A stretch of 64,000 bases of DNA from Alphaproteobacteria bacterium (GCA_037200005.1 JBBCGY010000001.1:1693103-1757102); one strand, 5' to 3'; counted from the first letter of the stretch, positions 16,884 to 26,036 are shown. Made by a program: numbers and translations. Notes: generated by a model not told the origin, from the letters alone.

Positions 16884-18887
16884 ATGAAGACTAACCTTAG
16901 AGGATTAGTAGGTCGACTCGAATTAAGTGCTTCCCGCGGGATGTTGCCTTTATTCGAGGCGATATCCAACGCCATTGATGCTATTGGAGAGCGGGGAATT
17001 AAGACCTCGGAAGGCAGCATTCGCATTCGCTTAATCGAAGCGCAGGACTTAGTCCGTCAATCCGGGGACACAGCCCTCGTGGTTGATGGATTTGAAATAT
17101 CTGATAATGGGATTGGGTTTGATGATCGCCGTTTGGCCTCCTTTGAAGAGGCATACACTCTTGCCAAAGTGACCGCGGGCGGAAAAGGAGTTGGAAGATT
17201 CACATTTCTAAAGATATTCTCGTCTGTTCAGGTTCGCAGCGTGTTTGAACGCGAAGAAAAAAGATACGCTAGAAGTTTTAATTTCTCTGTTGATAACGAA
17301 GTTGACGGTGCAGAAAACCTTGCTCCTACCAACAATCCGGTTGGAACCAACATTACTATGAGGACGATTGATCAGAAATATCGATCAGCCTGGCCCAGAG
17401 ATATAGAAACTATTGCTGAAAGAATAATTACCCATTTCTTGATTCATTTTGCAGGACGCACTTGTCCATCTATTCACTTGGAAACTCAAGGAACACCACC
17501 CATCAATTTAATTGACTTCTTTCAAACCACTATGCATCCGCACATCCAAGAAAAGTCATTCGAGATAGATGGGCATATTTTCTCATTACAAGCATTCCGT
17601 CATCGAGATGGTCGTTCGCGCCATGACTATATTCTCTGTGCCAACGGACGCGAAGTGATTAAGGCTAAATTGAAGGATTTATTGCCCGAACTCCCTGATA
17701 AATTTGTGAATGAATCACAAGAAACATATACATTAATTGCGTTGATAACAGGTGAGTATCTAGACGATCACGCCAATCAGGAACGAACCCGCGTTGCCTT
17801 TATGGAAGATGATGACGAGTTGGCAATAGATACAGCGCTGCTGCCACGCCAGTCTCTCAATAAAGCTATTGCTTCCAACCTTCGCTCCGTCCTCGCGGTC
17901 GATCTTAAAACTACAAATGAAGAGAAAATAGCCCAAATTGAAAGATTGGTTGAAAAGGCCCCCGAATATAGAATGCTCATGCATGAAAAATATAGGCTTA
18001 TTTTAGAAGAAAAGATTGCCCCTGGCCTTAGCGAAGATAAATTAGATGAAGTCTTGCTCCACATAAGGCGTGATATTGAAGATGGCGCGCGCAAAGAAGA
18101 AAAGAATATTGTTGCTCTTATCGAAAAGGGTTCGTTTGAGCAATATCAAGAACGTCTTAAAAAAATAATTGAAACGATGAACGACGTAGGCAAATCAAAA
18201 CTTGCTGACTATGTTGCTCATCGCCGAATAATACTCGATCTGATCGAGGTCAGCTTAAAACGAGTACAACAAGATACCTCCTATCCGTTGGAGAAAGTCC
18301 TTCATAATATGATTTTTCCTATGGGCCAAACATCTAAAGACATTTTCCTTGATCAACAGAATTTGTGGGTTATTGATGAACGGTTGTGCTTTCATACGCT
18401 CATCACTTCAGATAAAAAGCTTAATAGCATAGCAGGTTTAGAATCTACTTCAGGCAAAGAGCCAGATATTCTCAGCTTTTTCTATGATACTCCCATCGGT
18501 GTTGCCGAACCGGGGGACTTGGCAGGTGGGGGCGTTGTCATAATCGAATTTAAACGCCCGGGCAGAGATGATTATAACAAAGACCCTGCAGACCAAATTA
18601 TTCAGAGATTTGTCGAAATTAGCCAAGGCAATGTTACGTCCATAGATGGGCGTCCAATTAATAGCCAAGGCCTGAGGTATTTAGGATATCTTATTGCCGA
18701 TCTTACACCTTCCCTTAGACGCCACGTCAAAATGCGCTATCATGAGACGGTAGATGGAGAAGGATATTTCTATACGTTGCCCAATGGCAATGGATACATA
18801 GAGATTATGTCCTATGACAAACTTATCCAAGACTCTAAACGACGCAACCGCATTCTTTTTGACAAGCTTGGACTTCATAAGAATTAG
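16884..18887 (+). CDS. GHKL ATPase fused to a PD-(D/E)XK-like nuclease domain
   Basis: A 667-residue protein. The N-terminal Bergerat fold has the N box 'EAISNAIDAI' (25-34), G1 'DNGIGF' (74-79) and G2 'GGKGVGRF' (99-106), as in HSP90, MutL and MORC ATPases. The middle (about 330-480) is helical and charged. Near the C-terminus 'EPDILSFFYD' (about 525-534), then a glycine-rich turn and 'VVIIEFKRPG' (about 550-559), give the D...ExK pattern of PD-(D/E)XK nucleases. GHKL domains usually close like a clamp on ATP binding, so a plausible model is ATP-gated DNA capture followed by cleavage, with the upstream helicase as partner. It ends at a strong hairpin. I do not recall a named defence system with this pair. 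Confidence 0.8.
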   Translation: MKTNLRGLVGRLELSASRGMLPLFEAISNAIDAIGERGIKTSEGSIRIRLIEAQDLVRQSGDTALVVDGFEISDNGIGFDDRRLASFEEAYTLAKVTAGGKGVGRFTFLKIFSSVQVRSVFEREEKRYARSFNFSVDNEVDGAENLAPTNNPVGTNITMRTIDQKYRSAWPRDIETIAERIITHFLIHFAGRTCPSIHLETQGTPPINLIDFFQTTMHPHIQEKSFEIDGHIFSLQAFRHRDGRSRHDYILCANGREVIKAKLKDLLPELPDKFVNESQETYTLIALITGEYLDDHANQERTRVAFMEDDDELAIDTALLPRQSLNKAIASNLRSVLAVDLKTTNEEKIAQIERLVEKAPEYRMLMHEKYRLILEEKIAPGLSEDKLDEVLLHIRRDIEDGARKEEKNIVALIEKGSFEQYQERLKKIIETMNDVGKSKLADYVAHRRIILDLIEVSLKRVQQDTSYPLEKVLHNMIFPMGQTSKDIFLDQQNLWVIDERLCFHTLITSDKKLNSIAGLESTSGKEPDILSFFYDTPIGVAEPGDLAGGGVVIIEFKRPGRDDYNKDPADQIIQRFVEISQGNVTSIDGRPINSQGLRYLGYLIADLTPSLRRHVKMRYHETVDGEGYFYTLPNGNGYIEIMSYDKLIQDSKRRNRILFDKLGLHKN

Positions 18888-18910
18888 AGGCCGCCCAATG
18901 GGCGGCCTCT
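18886..18910. terminator. Strong hairpin between convergent genes
   Basis: Arms GAGGCCGCCC / GGGCGGCCTC with an AAT loop, plus one flanking A-T pair. It begins inside the stop codon of the GHKL gene and lies 18 bases before the end of the DUF927 gene on the other strand. Probably a bidirectional terminator, although the following T-run is weak (TCCTGTCTTC). Confidence 0.7.
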
Positions 18911-18928
18911 CCTGTCTTCATGCAATGG

Positions 18929-20656
18929 CTAAGATTGTAGCGGAACATCCGAAAGAATGGATGCCTTAATCGCGTAGCCCGGATCAGTCTTTTGGTTCGT
19001 ACGAACCTTTCTGTTCAGCAGGCGACGTATTTTAGGGGTGCCGTCCTTGGTTTTCCCATTGCGCTCGGTTACCAAACTCTTACCGAGAGAATCCCATAGA
19101 AGGTTAGCCTCGTATTTCCCCATAAAGCCCCGGATGAATACCTTTTCTGGTATCCAGAAACATTTCTGACCCTGCTTCTCGAAACGGAAACCAGGACAAT
19201 CATTTAATTCCTCATCACTCATGTCCTGCATATCATCCGGCAATTTAATAAACCGCTTCTTATTTTGACGTATATATTCCGCCACAGCGACCTCTGGCCG
19301 AACAGGTCTATGCTGTCTTACAAAGTTGAAGTGAAGCGTATAACAGGCCACAACAACCTTAAAGATTCTCTTCCTTGACCAAGGCAAGACACCATATTTT
19401 TTGGCAAGCATACCAGCGGCATAGACAAGCGCAAATCGGCGCTCCGGTCGGCCGCGTCCCCCTTGCCTATTCTTTTCGCACCATTTTATAAAATAGCTCA
19501 CTCTCTTGCGGAGCCATTTTAGACGCTGCGATCTTTTCTGTTTGTCTTTACATTCTTCACAGAATCTCTCCATGAATACGTCAATAGCGGTGCCATAATA
19601 ACGCCTCACTTTCTTATGGAGATAGCCATCGATATAGTGCTTATGCGAACTGTACCCATCCGGCAGGAAATCGAGAACACTCTCCCTTCCATTGTCCCCC
19701 TTATTGCCAATTGGGATTTCGAGGAAACGATCCATATGTTCGTCAGACCATATCCTCCCCGCCTCATTCAACAGATCAAAACCGGATTTGTTGCTGCTGC
19801 TTAACATCACCCCATTCCATTCGACTGGAGTGCCGCCATTTTTTCTATTTTTTCCACGACCACCTGTGTAGCAGAATATGGAGTCAACCATAGTCGTGGC
19901 CTTCTGTTGCGGCGAACCAGGAAGACAACTTATATCATCCATGCAGGCCAATATGTCATTATGCTGGCACGCGATATCCTCAATCGCGTTATCTGTTGTC
20001 CGCCACTTCTCAAGGAAGCCTCTATCATCCCCCGTAGAGCCCCATACGGAGCCAGCGATCAGTGACTTTGTTGTTTTTCCGCTCCCAGCTGCACCCGGCG
20101 TGTTAAAGCAAAAACCCCCTTCTCTCAATGGGCGCAAGAGGGGTGGCACAAAGGCGCACATAATATCAAAGGCAAGGTGAACATGTTCTCCGCACGGTTT
20201 GGCAATATGTTTCTGCCACTCCTCTAGCGTTCCCCTTACCGCCCATTTTCTTTCCAATTCGGAATCGGTTTCTCTGCTCACAACAATATGATCGTTAGTT
20301 GCCATAAAGGACGAGCGCTGCGTTATATAAACTTTATCCTTCTGCCATCCGAAGCCGCTGGCAACCGTGAAGTCACGTTCATCTGAGATGCCATGCTTAA
20401 ATTCATACTTTTCAACCATAGATAATACTGCCTCTTCCGATGATCGACGCAACATCGGATATTGAAGCTCACGCGAAAATTGGTCTTTTAGAGGCTTTCC
20501 TCTTTCTTCAAATTTATCGCGCGCTACAATTGCTTCGCGACCCGCATACTCCATCTTGTAATACAACCTGTTAGAATCCGTTATGTCGCAACCCACCCCA
20601 GAAATGCACAGTTTCTCTTTGGCATTCATGCTAGCAATTGTTATCTTGGTCTGCAT
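18929..20656 (-). CDS. DUF927-type primase/helicase-like ATPase of a mobile element
   Basis: DUF927 proteins are ATPases found in satellite phages and integrative elements, usually with replication genes. ATG 20656 follows AAGGAG by 6 bases, giving 575 residues; longer readings cross a G-rich palindrome and are less likely. Walker A is 'GAAGSGKTT' (about 190) and Walker B 'ILACMDDISCL' (about 235). The segments 'SGFGWQKDKVYIT' and 'LAFDIMCAFVPPLLRPL' are typical of DUF927. The C-terminus is lysine- and arginine-rich, suiting DNA binding. Neighbours are an HUH Rep, a small HTH protein and an integrase. Confidence 0.75.
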   Translation of the reverse strand: MQTKITIASMNAKEKLCISGVGCDITDSNRLYYKMEYAGREAIVARDKFEERGKPLKDQFSRELQYPMLRRSSEEAVLSMVEKYEFKHGISDERDFTVASGFGWQKDKVYITQRSSFMATNDHIVVSRETDSELERKWAVRGTLEEWQKHIAKPCGEHVHLAFDIMCAFVPPLLRPLREGGFCFNTPGAAGSGKTTKSLIAGSVWGSTGDDRGFLEKWRTTDNAIEDIACQHNDILACMDDISCLPGSPQQKATTMVDSIFCYTGGRGKNRKNGGTPVEWNGVMLSSSNKSGFDLLNEAGRIWSDEHMDRFLEIPIGNKGDNGRESVLDFLPDGYSSHKHYIDGYLHKKVRRYYGTAIDVFMERFCEECKDKQKRSQRLKWLRKRVSYFIKWCEKNRQGGRGRPERRFALVYAAGMLAKKYGVLPWSRKRIFKVVVACYTLHFNFVRQHRPVRPEVAVAEYIRQNKKRFIKLPDDMQDMSDEELNDCPGFRFEKQGQKCFWIPEKVFIRGFMGKYEANLLWDSLGKSLVTERNGKTKDGTPKIRRLLNRKVRTNQKTDPGYAIKASILSDVPLQS

Positions 20657-20688
20657 CTTGAACTCCTTATGCATATGTTGATTCACGA

Positions 20689-20740
20689 GTGGGGAAGAGG
20701 GGGGGGTGATGGGAACCGTTCCCTCCCCCCCCCTCCCCAC
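20689..20740. other. G-rich imperfect palindrome, candidate replication origin
   Basis: GTGGGGAAGAGGGGGGGG faces CCCCCCCCCTCCCCAC around a perfect palindromic core GGGAACCGTTCCC (20711-20723). It sits in the 270-bp gap between the HUH Rep gene and the DUF927 gene. Rolling-circle origins are often hairpins near rep, so this is a candidate nick or double-strand origin. The rest of the gap (20741-20930) shows no gene. Confidence 0.4.
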
Positions 20741-20930
20741 CAAACCCACCGTTTCGTTGACTGCATTCACCCTCAGATTTTCCCTAAGTTTAAAACCGCA
20801 GTGTGTGATTGGGTTTTGTTGAGAGACTTCATATCTCCTGATATTTTGCTGAAAAGAGCAGCTTTTCCCTGAAAAAACCCGTGTCTCACCCTCAATTTCT
20901 TAGGAAGAATTCAAGTTTATGGGATGGATG

Positions 20931-21755
20931 TTAGTATGATTTGTAGACTAACTTATCCTTCCTTCTGGATAGATTCCTCGTGATCAATCGATCATCAAAG
21001 GACATGGAATCCAGGTACAGCAGGAGCTCACACAATTCCCCTACCCTTAATTTATTTTCTTGGTCTTCTTCTGTTGGAGATTTTTCCTTTCTAATAAAAT
21101 CATTTTTGAAAATGTAAGTGAGAAGTTTCTTTCTTTTATAAACGCTTACGATTTTGCATTGAGATGAGCCCGTGCAGGTTTTTTTACCTTGATAATGCTT
21201 ACGAAGCTTATCCATTTCGCGATCCTCTCCAACCACAATGATATGTATATGTGGCTGCCAGAGCGTTTTCTCACCCCGATCATCGATATTAAAATCCATC
21301 CCACCTACGACGACTACATTAGAGGGGATACTCTCCCTCAGAATCCGCTGAATGCTCCTTTTAAGTCGAGTATGGTCGAACTTCCGCAACGTATGATATG
21401 GGACGCCTTTTTTAGGAATAATAGTCACCCATTGCAGTTGGTGTTTCTTGTACGGCTTGAGCAAAATTCTCGCCCGTCCTGCCAGCCATAAGCGATAAGC
21501 GCGAGCGCAGACGCTGCAAGCCAGTGATGCGCAAGGTGCATGCTTGTGACTATTTACAGAAAAACCCCAATGACAATCCTCGATCCTGTCGGCGAGTTCT
21601 TCTCCGGCTGATCCACCATAATTTCTTAATTGCCGGATACGCTTTTTTCTGTCTTCACAAGCTTGTCCCGGAGTTTCAAACTCATATAAATATTCAGCCA
21701 ATTTTTTGTTCTGCTCACTTCTGACATCAAATATATGAATGAAGTCATTCATCAT
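20931..21755 (-). CDS. HUH-type rolling-circle replication initiator (Rep)
   Basis: A 274-residue protein starting at ATG 21755 after GAGAGG. The HUH metal motif is 'QPHIHIIVVG' (His169, His171), and a YxxK nicking motif follows in 'LLTYIFKND' (Tyr214, Lys217). A cysteine cluster 'CASLACSVCARAY' (75-87) resembles the zinc-binding segment of plasmid and phage Reps. Such enzymes nick one strand and stay covalently attached through the tyrosine. With the DUF927 ATPase, HTH protein and integrase it suggests an integrative element or phage satellite that can replicate by rolling circle. Confidence 0.72.
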   Translation of the reverse strand: MMNDFIHIFDVRSEQNKKLAEYLYEFETPGQACEDRKKRIRQLRNYGGSAGEELADRIEDCHWGFSVNSHKHAPCASLACSVCARAYRLWLAGRARILLKPYKKHQLQWVTIIPKKGVPYHTLRKFDHTRLKRSIQRILRESIPSNVVVVGGMDFNIDDRGEKTLWQPHIHIIVVGEDREMDKLRKHYQGKKTCTGSSQCKIVSVYKRKKLLTYIFKNDFIRKEKSPTEEDQENKLRVGELCELLLYLDSMSFDDRLITRNLSRRKDKLVYKSY

Positions 21756-21902
21756 TTTGAACCTCTCTTTGGATTTTGACAAAGGACGAGCGCCCGATTT
21801 TCGGGCATGGAAAGCCCTCATCAGAAAACAGTCCTGAATGTTGATGGCGAGTGCCGGCCGTGAATGCATAAGCACCCACGACCGACACCCCTTATGTTAA
21901 GA

Positions 21903-22145
21903 TTAAGCTGCCGTTTTGTATGGCGGCAGAGCCTCTAGCCATTGCAAGAGATCGGAACGCAGAATAATCGTCCGGTCTCCCCATTTTCTGGCCTGCAGGC
22001 TTCCTGTATTCATAGCCGCATAAATACTGCCTCGGCTAAGAGAAGTCATTTTCGCTGTACCCTCAATTGTGAAGGCAACACTAGGTTGATTGTTAACGCG
22101 GTCACTCTGGGCAATTGTTTGTTGGCCTTGGTCTTCATGGAACAT
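21903..22145 (-). CDS. Excisionase/AlpA-like helix-turn-helix protein
   Basis: An 80-residue protein; ATG 22145 is chosen because GAGG lies 8 bases upstream. The C-terminal half, 'SLSRGSIYAAMNTGSLQARK', then 'GDRTIILRSDLLQWL', is the short MerR-like HTH of AlpA and excisionase proteins. It lies between rep and the integrase gene, where such proteins set the direction of recombination or repress the element. Confidence 0.78.
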   Translation of the reverse strand: MFHEDQGQQTIAQSDRVNNQPSVAFTIEGTAKMTSLSRGSIYAAMNTGSLQARKWGDRTIILRSDLLQWLEALPPYKTAA

Positions 22146-22602
22146 AGCTACGTCCTCGATAAAGGTTTTTATCAACAATAGGCCGGATAGCCTACTGCAC
22201 TCCCAATTATTTCCACTTTGCGATTTGGGGGTCACAAAGGGATGGCAGAATCTTGCCATCAGAAAGATCACATGCCTTGCAATAGCGACAAGACTAGCCC
22301 TCGCACATCGAATGATGCTCGATCACCAGTCCGGTCGCACGAACAAGGTCGTGCTGTATATGGGGATTCCTTCGAAATGAGTCTTGCTAAAATACTGACC
22401 TAAGAATTGTACACTGCAAACTTTCTGACTATCGTTTCGTCATCCAGACTCCTTCCGTTATTAAGCCCCCGATGATACCAAAAATTGATGAAAAAGTCAA
22501 GAAAAACGCGCTCGCAACACGCGAAAAATCCTAGCATTTCCGCGGCTTTGTGGCCTTTTTGACACTGAAGAAAATACGCTTATGAACGGATATAGAAACG
22601 CA
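22146..22602. other. Non-coding gap upstream of the HTH gene
   Basis: About 460 bases without a convincing gene. A small hairpin, GATGGCA/TGCCATC, is at 22241-22260. The rest is AT-rich and probably holds the promoter for the HTH/rep operon and the 3' end of the integrase transcript. Plus-strand frames here are short and lack ribosome sites. Confidence 0.4.
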
Positions 22603-23853
22603 TTATTCACTGCCGTTCACAGGCGTATTTTCAGAGTGAATTTCACCCTTGTTTTTGAGACACCAGGACGCCCAATCAGACATCATCTGACGCCGTTTTT
22701 CGAAGAAATCACTGCGAAGGTACGAGGTGAGAGTCTTGTCCTTGGAGATATGCGCCAGGGCCGCCTCTCCGATCTCGCTGGGATAGTTGGTTTGTTCGGC
22801 AGCCCAGTCACGGAACGTAGAGCGGAACCCATGAACGGTTATATCCGTTCGTTCCATGCGCTTTAACAAAGCAAGCATTGCCATGTTGGAGAGGGGTTTA
22901 TTCCTCCTGCCACTTAAGAAGACCCAGTTGAGAGTTTTCCCAGCTGGGTTCCCCTCACGTAGCTTTCTTAAAATCGCTATAGCGGGGCCGGAAAGGGGAA
23001 CACGATGCTCGCGTCCAGCTTTCATGCGGCTACCGGGGATAATCCATAGGCCCTTATCGAGATCAAATTCAGGCCATGTGGCCCCAATGACCTCCCCGGT
23101 TCTCGAAGCCGTATAAATCACCATTTCTAGGGCTCGGGCCGCCATTTCCTCCCTCGCGGCCAGGTCAGCCATAAATACGTGGACTTTGTCGTAATGTAGG
23201 GCATCGTGATGTTTAATCTTTTTAGTCTTGGACGGCTTCGATAGCAGGTTTTCCAGCCTTCCCTTCCAGACGGCCGGATTCTCTCCCCGCCGATATTCCA
23301 TCGTATAAGCCCAGTTTAATACCGACTCGATCCTTCCCCTCAATCTGGAGGCGGTCTCGGTTTTTTCCTTCCATATAGGCTTGAGAATCGCCAGCACATG
23401 CTCGACGTTGACTTCATGTACCGGCATCTTGCCGATGACAGGATAGGCATAGCCTTCCAAGGTGCTTGTCCACTGGTAAGCATGTTTCTCGTTTTTCCAG
23501 CTCGCCTCGTGCGCCTTGATATAAGCGACCGCGCAATCCTTGAAGGTAATGGCGCGCGAAGCTTCAAGTTTAGCCTTTTCCTTTCGCTCCTTTCTCACGG
23601 CTAAAGGATCGATCCCGTCGCTGATCGACCTTCTATATTCAGCAGCCCGGTGTCGTGCTTCCGCCAATGAAACGACGTGGGTTGCCCCCAAACCCATCAT
23701 GTGGGCCTTGCCATACATCATGAAACGAAATATCCATGACTTTGCACCAGTTCCACTCACTTGCAGATAAAGGTTCCCACCATCCGCATAGAACCCCTTG
23801 GTGTTCAAACTTCTAACTTGCATAGCGGTGAGTTTGCAGAACTCTCTTGCCAT
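22603..23853 (-). CDS. int: Tyrosine-type site-specific integrase (DUF4102 N-terminus)
   Basis: A 416-residue P4/CP4-like integrase. The N-terminal DUF4102 arm-binding domain reads 'LTAMQVRSLNTKGFYADGGN'. Catalytic residues are seen as Arg in 'TASRTGEVIG' (about 252), the HxxR box in 'VHGFRSTFRDW' (about 338) and the nucleophile Tyr in 'LTSYLRSDF' (about 378). It should integrate and excise the island at a tRNA-type site. It reads inward from the island's right edge, and a possible tRNA-Ser fragment lies about 200 bp upstream at 24047-24057. Confidence 0.92.
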   Translation of the reverse strand: MAREFCKLTAMQVRSLNTKGFYADGGNLYLQVSGTGAKSWIFRFMMYGKAHMMGLGATHVVSLAEARHRAAEYRRSISDGIDPLAVRKERKEKAKLEASRAITFKDCAVAYIKAHEASWKNEKHAYQWTSTLEGYAYPVIGKMPVHEVNVEHVLAILKPIWKEKTETASRLRGRIESVLNWAYTMEYRRGENPAVWKGRLENLLSKPSKTKKIKHHDALHYDKVHVFMADLAAREEMAARALEMVIYTASRTGEVIGATWPEFDLDKGLWIIPGSRMKAGREHRVPLSGPAIAILRKLREGNPAGKTLNWVFLSGRRNKPLSNMAMLALLKRMERTDITVHGFRSTFRDWAAEQTNYPSEIGEAALAHISKDKTLTSYLRSDFFEKRRQMMSDWASWCLKNKGEIHSENTPVNGSE

Positions 23854-23891
23854 TCTCTTCCTCCCAACTTTTGAGGTGGATATATACCTAC

Positions 23892-23914
23892 AAAATGACC
23901 TACAAGGTCATTTT
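23892..23914. promoter_or_regulatory. Inverted repeat upstream of the integrase
   Basis: Perfect arms AAAATGACCT / AGGTCATTTT with an ACA loop, 39 bases before the integrase start. It could be an operator for integrase control or part of the attachment region. Only the symmetry is certain. Confidence 0.5.
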
Positions 23915-24046
23915 TCGCGCGTATAAACAGTCTTGAATACCAAGACACGGGTGTTCATTATTCTCTTGATATTCAAGGAGAATCATACCATAATGGGACA
24001 TAGGTGAATAGAGGTGAATGACGCAGAAAAATGGTTAGTTAGACAT

Positions 24047-24057
24047 CCTCTCCGCCA
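24047..24057 (+). other. Candidate attachment-site fragment (tRNA-Ser 3' end)
   Basis: CCTCTCCGCCA matches the usual 3' end of bacterial tRNA-Ser, CCA included, but no T-arm precedes it. It lies between the integrase and the first backbone-like gene. Integrases of this type often duplicate a tRNA 3' end on insertion. The intact tRNA would be expected beyond the left edge of the window. An 11-base match alone is weak evidence. Confidence 0.3.
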
Positions 24058-24095
24058 TTAGCATATCATTATATGTATGCAGCAGTCTGGCGGCC

Positions 24096-25046
24096 TCAGC
24101 TAGCGCTTCGTTCACTGCGCAACTTATATAAATGCAAAATGGTCGACATGAAATCATGTGCGATTAGCCGCGCAACCGGAACTCCATAAAAATCAACGTC
24201 TGTCGCAACTCGGTAATGAGAGATGATTTCAAGCTTGGTCAAATTTTCTGAAACAGGCACAAGATTAAATGTCGTGTCATACAAATCGAAGTATTGCCCG
24301 CCGATTTTAACGTGCTCATCCATAGATCCCTCGGGGAAAGAATCAGGGGTAAATTTGTAACGCCAGGTAATTGAGCGATCTTCGATCCGTTCGGTCACGA
24401 GGGCGGAAAAATTGACTCCGCGCTCCCATTTAGAATATCGAACTTCGCCTTGTGGCGTCATGACATTAAAACCTTCGAGCGGGCGCGGCACCCCGATCCA
24501 ATGCGTGAAATTCAGAGGCAACTCCTCTCTACGAATATTCCGGGCGTTTAATATCTCTCCCCAGATTCTATGGGGACTGGCAGCCACTTCGATGAAAGCG
24601 CGGTCTTCCAGAAATTTAGACTGTTGCGGAATCGCCGGCTCGACAAGCGTCAACATTATAGGCAGCAGAAGAATGGAGTTAAGCGTCGCCTTGCCTTTGT
24701 TAGACCACCTCAAGACAAGTCCCATAATCAGGCCGCCTATGCTTGATATGATAAAAAACAAAGGCGATGCCAGGCCAATACAAATAGCCCCTTCCAGCAT
24801 AGTCACAGCAGAGCCCACCAATGCTAGCAATATGGCAAGCCACGGCGCAAAAATCATCTTGTCAATCGAGGGATTGGTGTGCCGGAGGCCGTAAACCGTA
24901 ATAGCCCCAATTGCAAAGGGCGTTCCGAGCATAAAAGCGATAGAAACAACCCTTAGACCATATGTAGCGTGTTCAAAAAGCAATCGCATTGCGAGCGCAT
25001 AGGCAACGCCAAAAACAATCCATAAAAGCGGGGATGCATTTTTCAA
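24096..25046 (-). CDS. Membrane protein with C-terminal SRPBCC-like domain
   Basis: A 316-residue protein with about five hydrophobic segments (7-24, 33-54, two within 65-112, 122-140), followed by a soluble domain from about 150 to the end. That domain ('VAASPHRIWGEILNARNI', 'YRVATDVDFYGVPVARLIAH') resembles polyketide cyclase/START-like (SRPBCC) proteins that bind hydrophobic ligands. No function assigned. It faces away from the FkbM gene. Confidence 0.6.
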   Translation of the reverse strand: MKNASPLLWIVFGVAYALAMRLLFEHATYGLRVVSIAFMLGTPFAIGAITVYGLRHTNPSIDKMIFAPWLAILLALVGSAVTMLEGAICIGLASPLFFIISSIGGLIMGLVLRWSNKGKATLNSILLLPIMLTLVEPAIPQQSKFLEDRAFIEVAASPHRIWGEILNARNIRREELPLNFTHWIGVPRPLEGFNVMTPQGEVRYSKWERGVNFSALVTERIEDRSITWRYKFTPDSFPEGSMDEHVKIGGQYFDLYDTTFNLVPVSENLTKLEIISHYRVATDVDFYGVPVARLIAHDFMSTILHLYKLRSERSAS

Positions 25047-25319
25047 GTAGCAAATTTCCGGATAAATTTTAACTGGCGCTCAACCTGCATCTTAAGGGAA
25101 GGGCCGCGAGCCTGTCCACCCAATCGTTCGGCAGATTAATAATTGCCCTCGACAGATAGTGGCAAGTAGCAGACACTTATCTAATCTTTTGTGGAGCTTC
25201 GCTCACAAACCCTCTCCGTCATTTAATTTACTTGGCAAAGCCTATAGCAAATCGAATGTCGCCTCGAAGCTTCCGAAAAGAGCGGAGATAGACGACCCCT
25301 TTCATTCATTCCCACACCC

Positions 25320-26036
25320 ATGCGCAAACTTATCTCCCTGTTCCGCCGCGAAAAGCCGCACAAGACCGTCATGGGAAAGATCGTCATGACGCTGGCGGCG
25401 CATGGCATCGATACCGTGCTCGATATCGGCGGCAATGTCGGGCAGACGGGCAAGGCGCTGCGCGAATACGGCTATCGCGGCAGGATCATCTCGTTCGAGC
25501 CGCTGCCGGAGGCCCATGCGCTGCTGCGGCGCGCGGCGCGCGGCGATCCGGGCTGGACGGTGGCGCCGCGCATGGCGATAGGCGCCGCGCCCGGCATCGC
25601 CACGCTGCGCCAGTCCGCCAGCACCGATATGAGCAGCATCCTGCCCGCGCATGACGCGCTGATGGCCGCGATTCCCGGCACGGCCATGGAGGCGAAGATC
25701 GAAGCGCCGATGCGGACGCTCGCCGACGTCATCGTCGAACATTGCGCGCCCGAGGCCAATATTTTCGTCAAGATCGACACGCAGGGCTATGAGCGCGACG
25801 TGCTGGAGGGGCTGGGACCAATGTGGGAGCGCGTCACCGGCCTGCAGATCGAGATGTCGCTGCTGCCGCTTTATAACGGCGAAACATTGTTCGACGGACT
25901 CATCGCGCTGCTCAAGGCGCGGGGCTTCGAGCCTCACTTATTGTTCGACACTTATTTCTCGCGCGAGCTCGTGCGGCAATTGCAGATCGACGGCGTTTTT
26001 TATCGCGCCGACAAAATCAAGGTGAATGGGAATTAA
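25320..26036 (+). CDS. FkbM-family SAM-dependent methyltransferase
   Basis: A 238-residue methyltransferase. The SAM motif is 'TVLDIGGNVGQTG' (about 37-49), followed by 'ISFEPLPEAHALL' and 'IFVKIDTQGYERDVLEGL', the signature of FkbM proteins. Members O-methylate sugars or polyketides. Near the polysaccharide cluster it probably caps or decorates a sugar, but it is transcribed opposite to most cluster genes. The GC-rich sequence marks the change from island to backbone. Confidence 0.86.
   Translation: MRKLISLFRREKPHKTVMGKIVMTLAAHGIDTVLDIGGNVGQTGKALREYGYRGRIISFEPLPEAHALLRRAARGDPGWTVAPRMAIGAAPGIATLRQSASTDMSSILPAHDALMAAIPGTAMEAKIEAPMRTLADVIVEHCAPEANIFVKIDTQGYERDVLEGLGPMWERVTGLQIEMSLLPLYNGETLFDGLIALLKARGFEPHLLFDTYFSRELVRQLQIDGVFYRADKIKVNGN

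Noticed and set aside
14109-18887. Gabija system
   Set aside because: Gabija pairs a UvrD-like helicase with an OLD-family ATPase carrying a TOPRIM domain; the partner here is a GHKL ATPase with a PD-(D/E)XK-like end.
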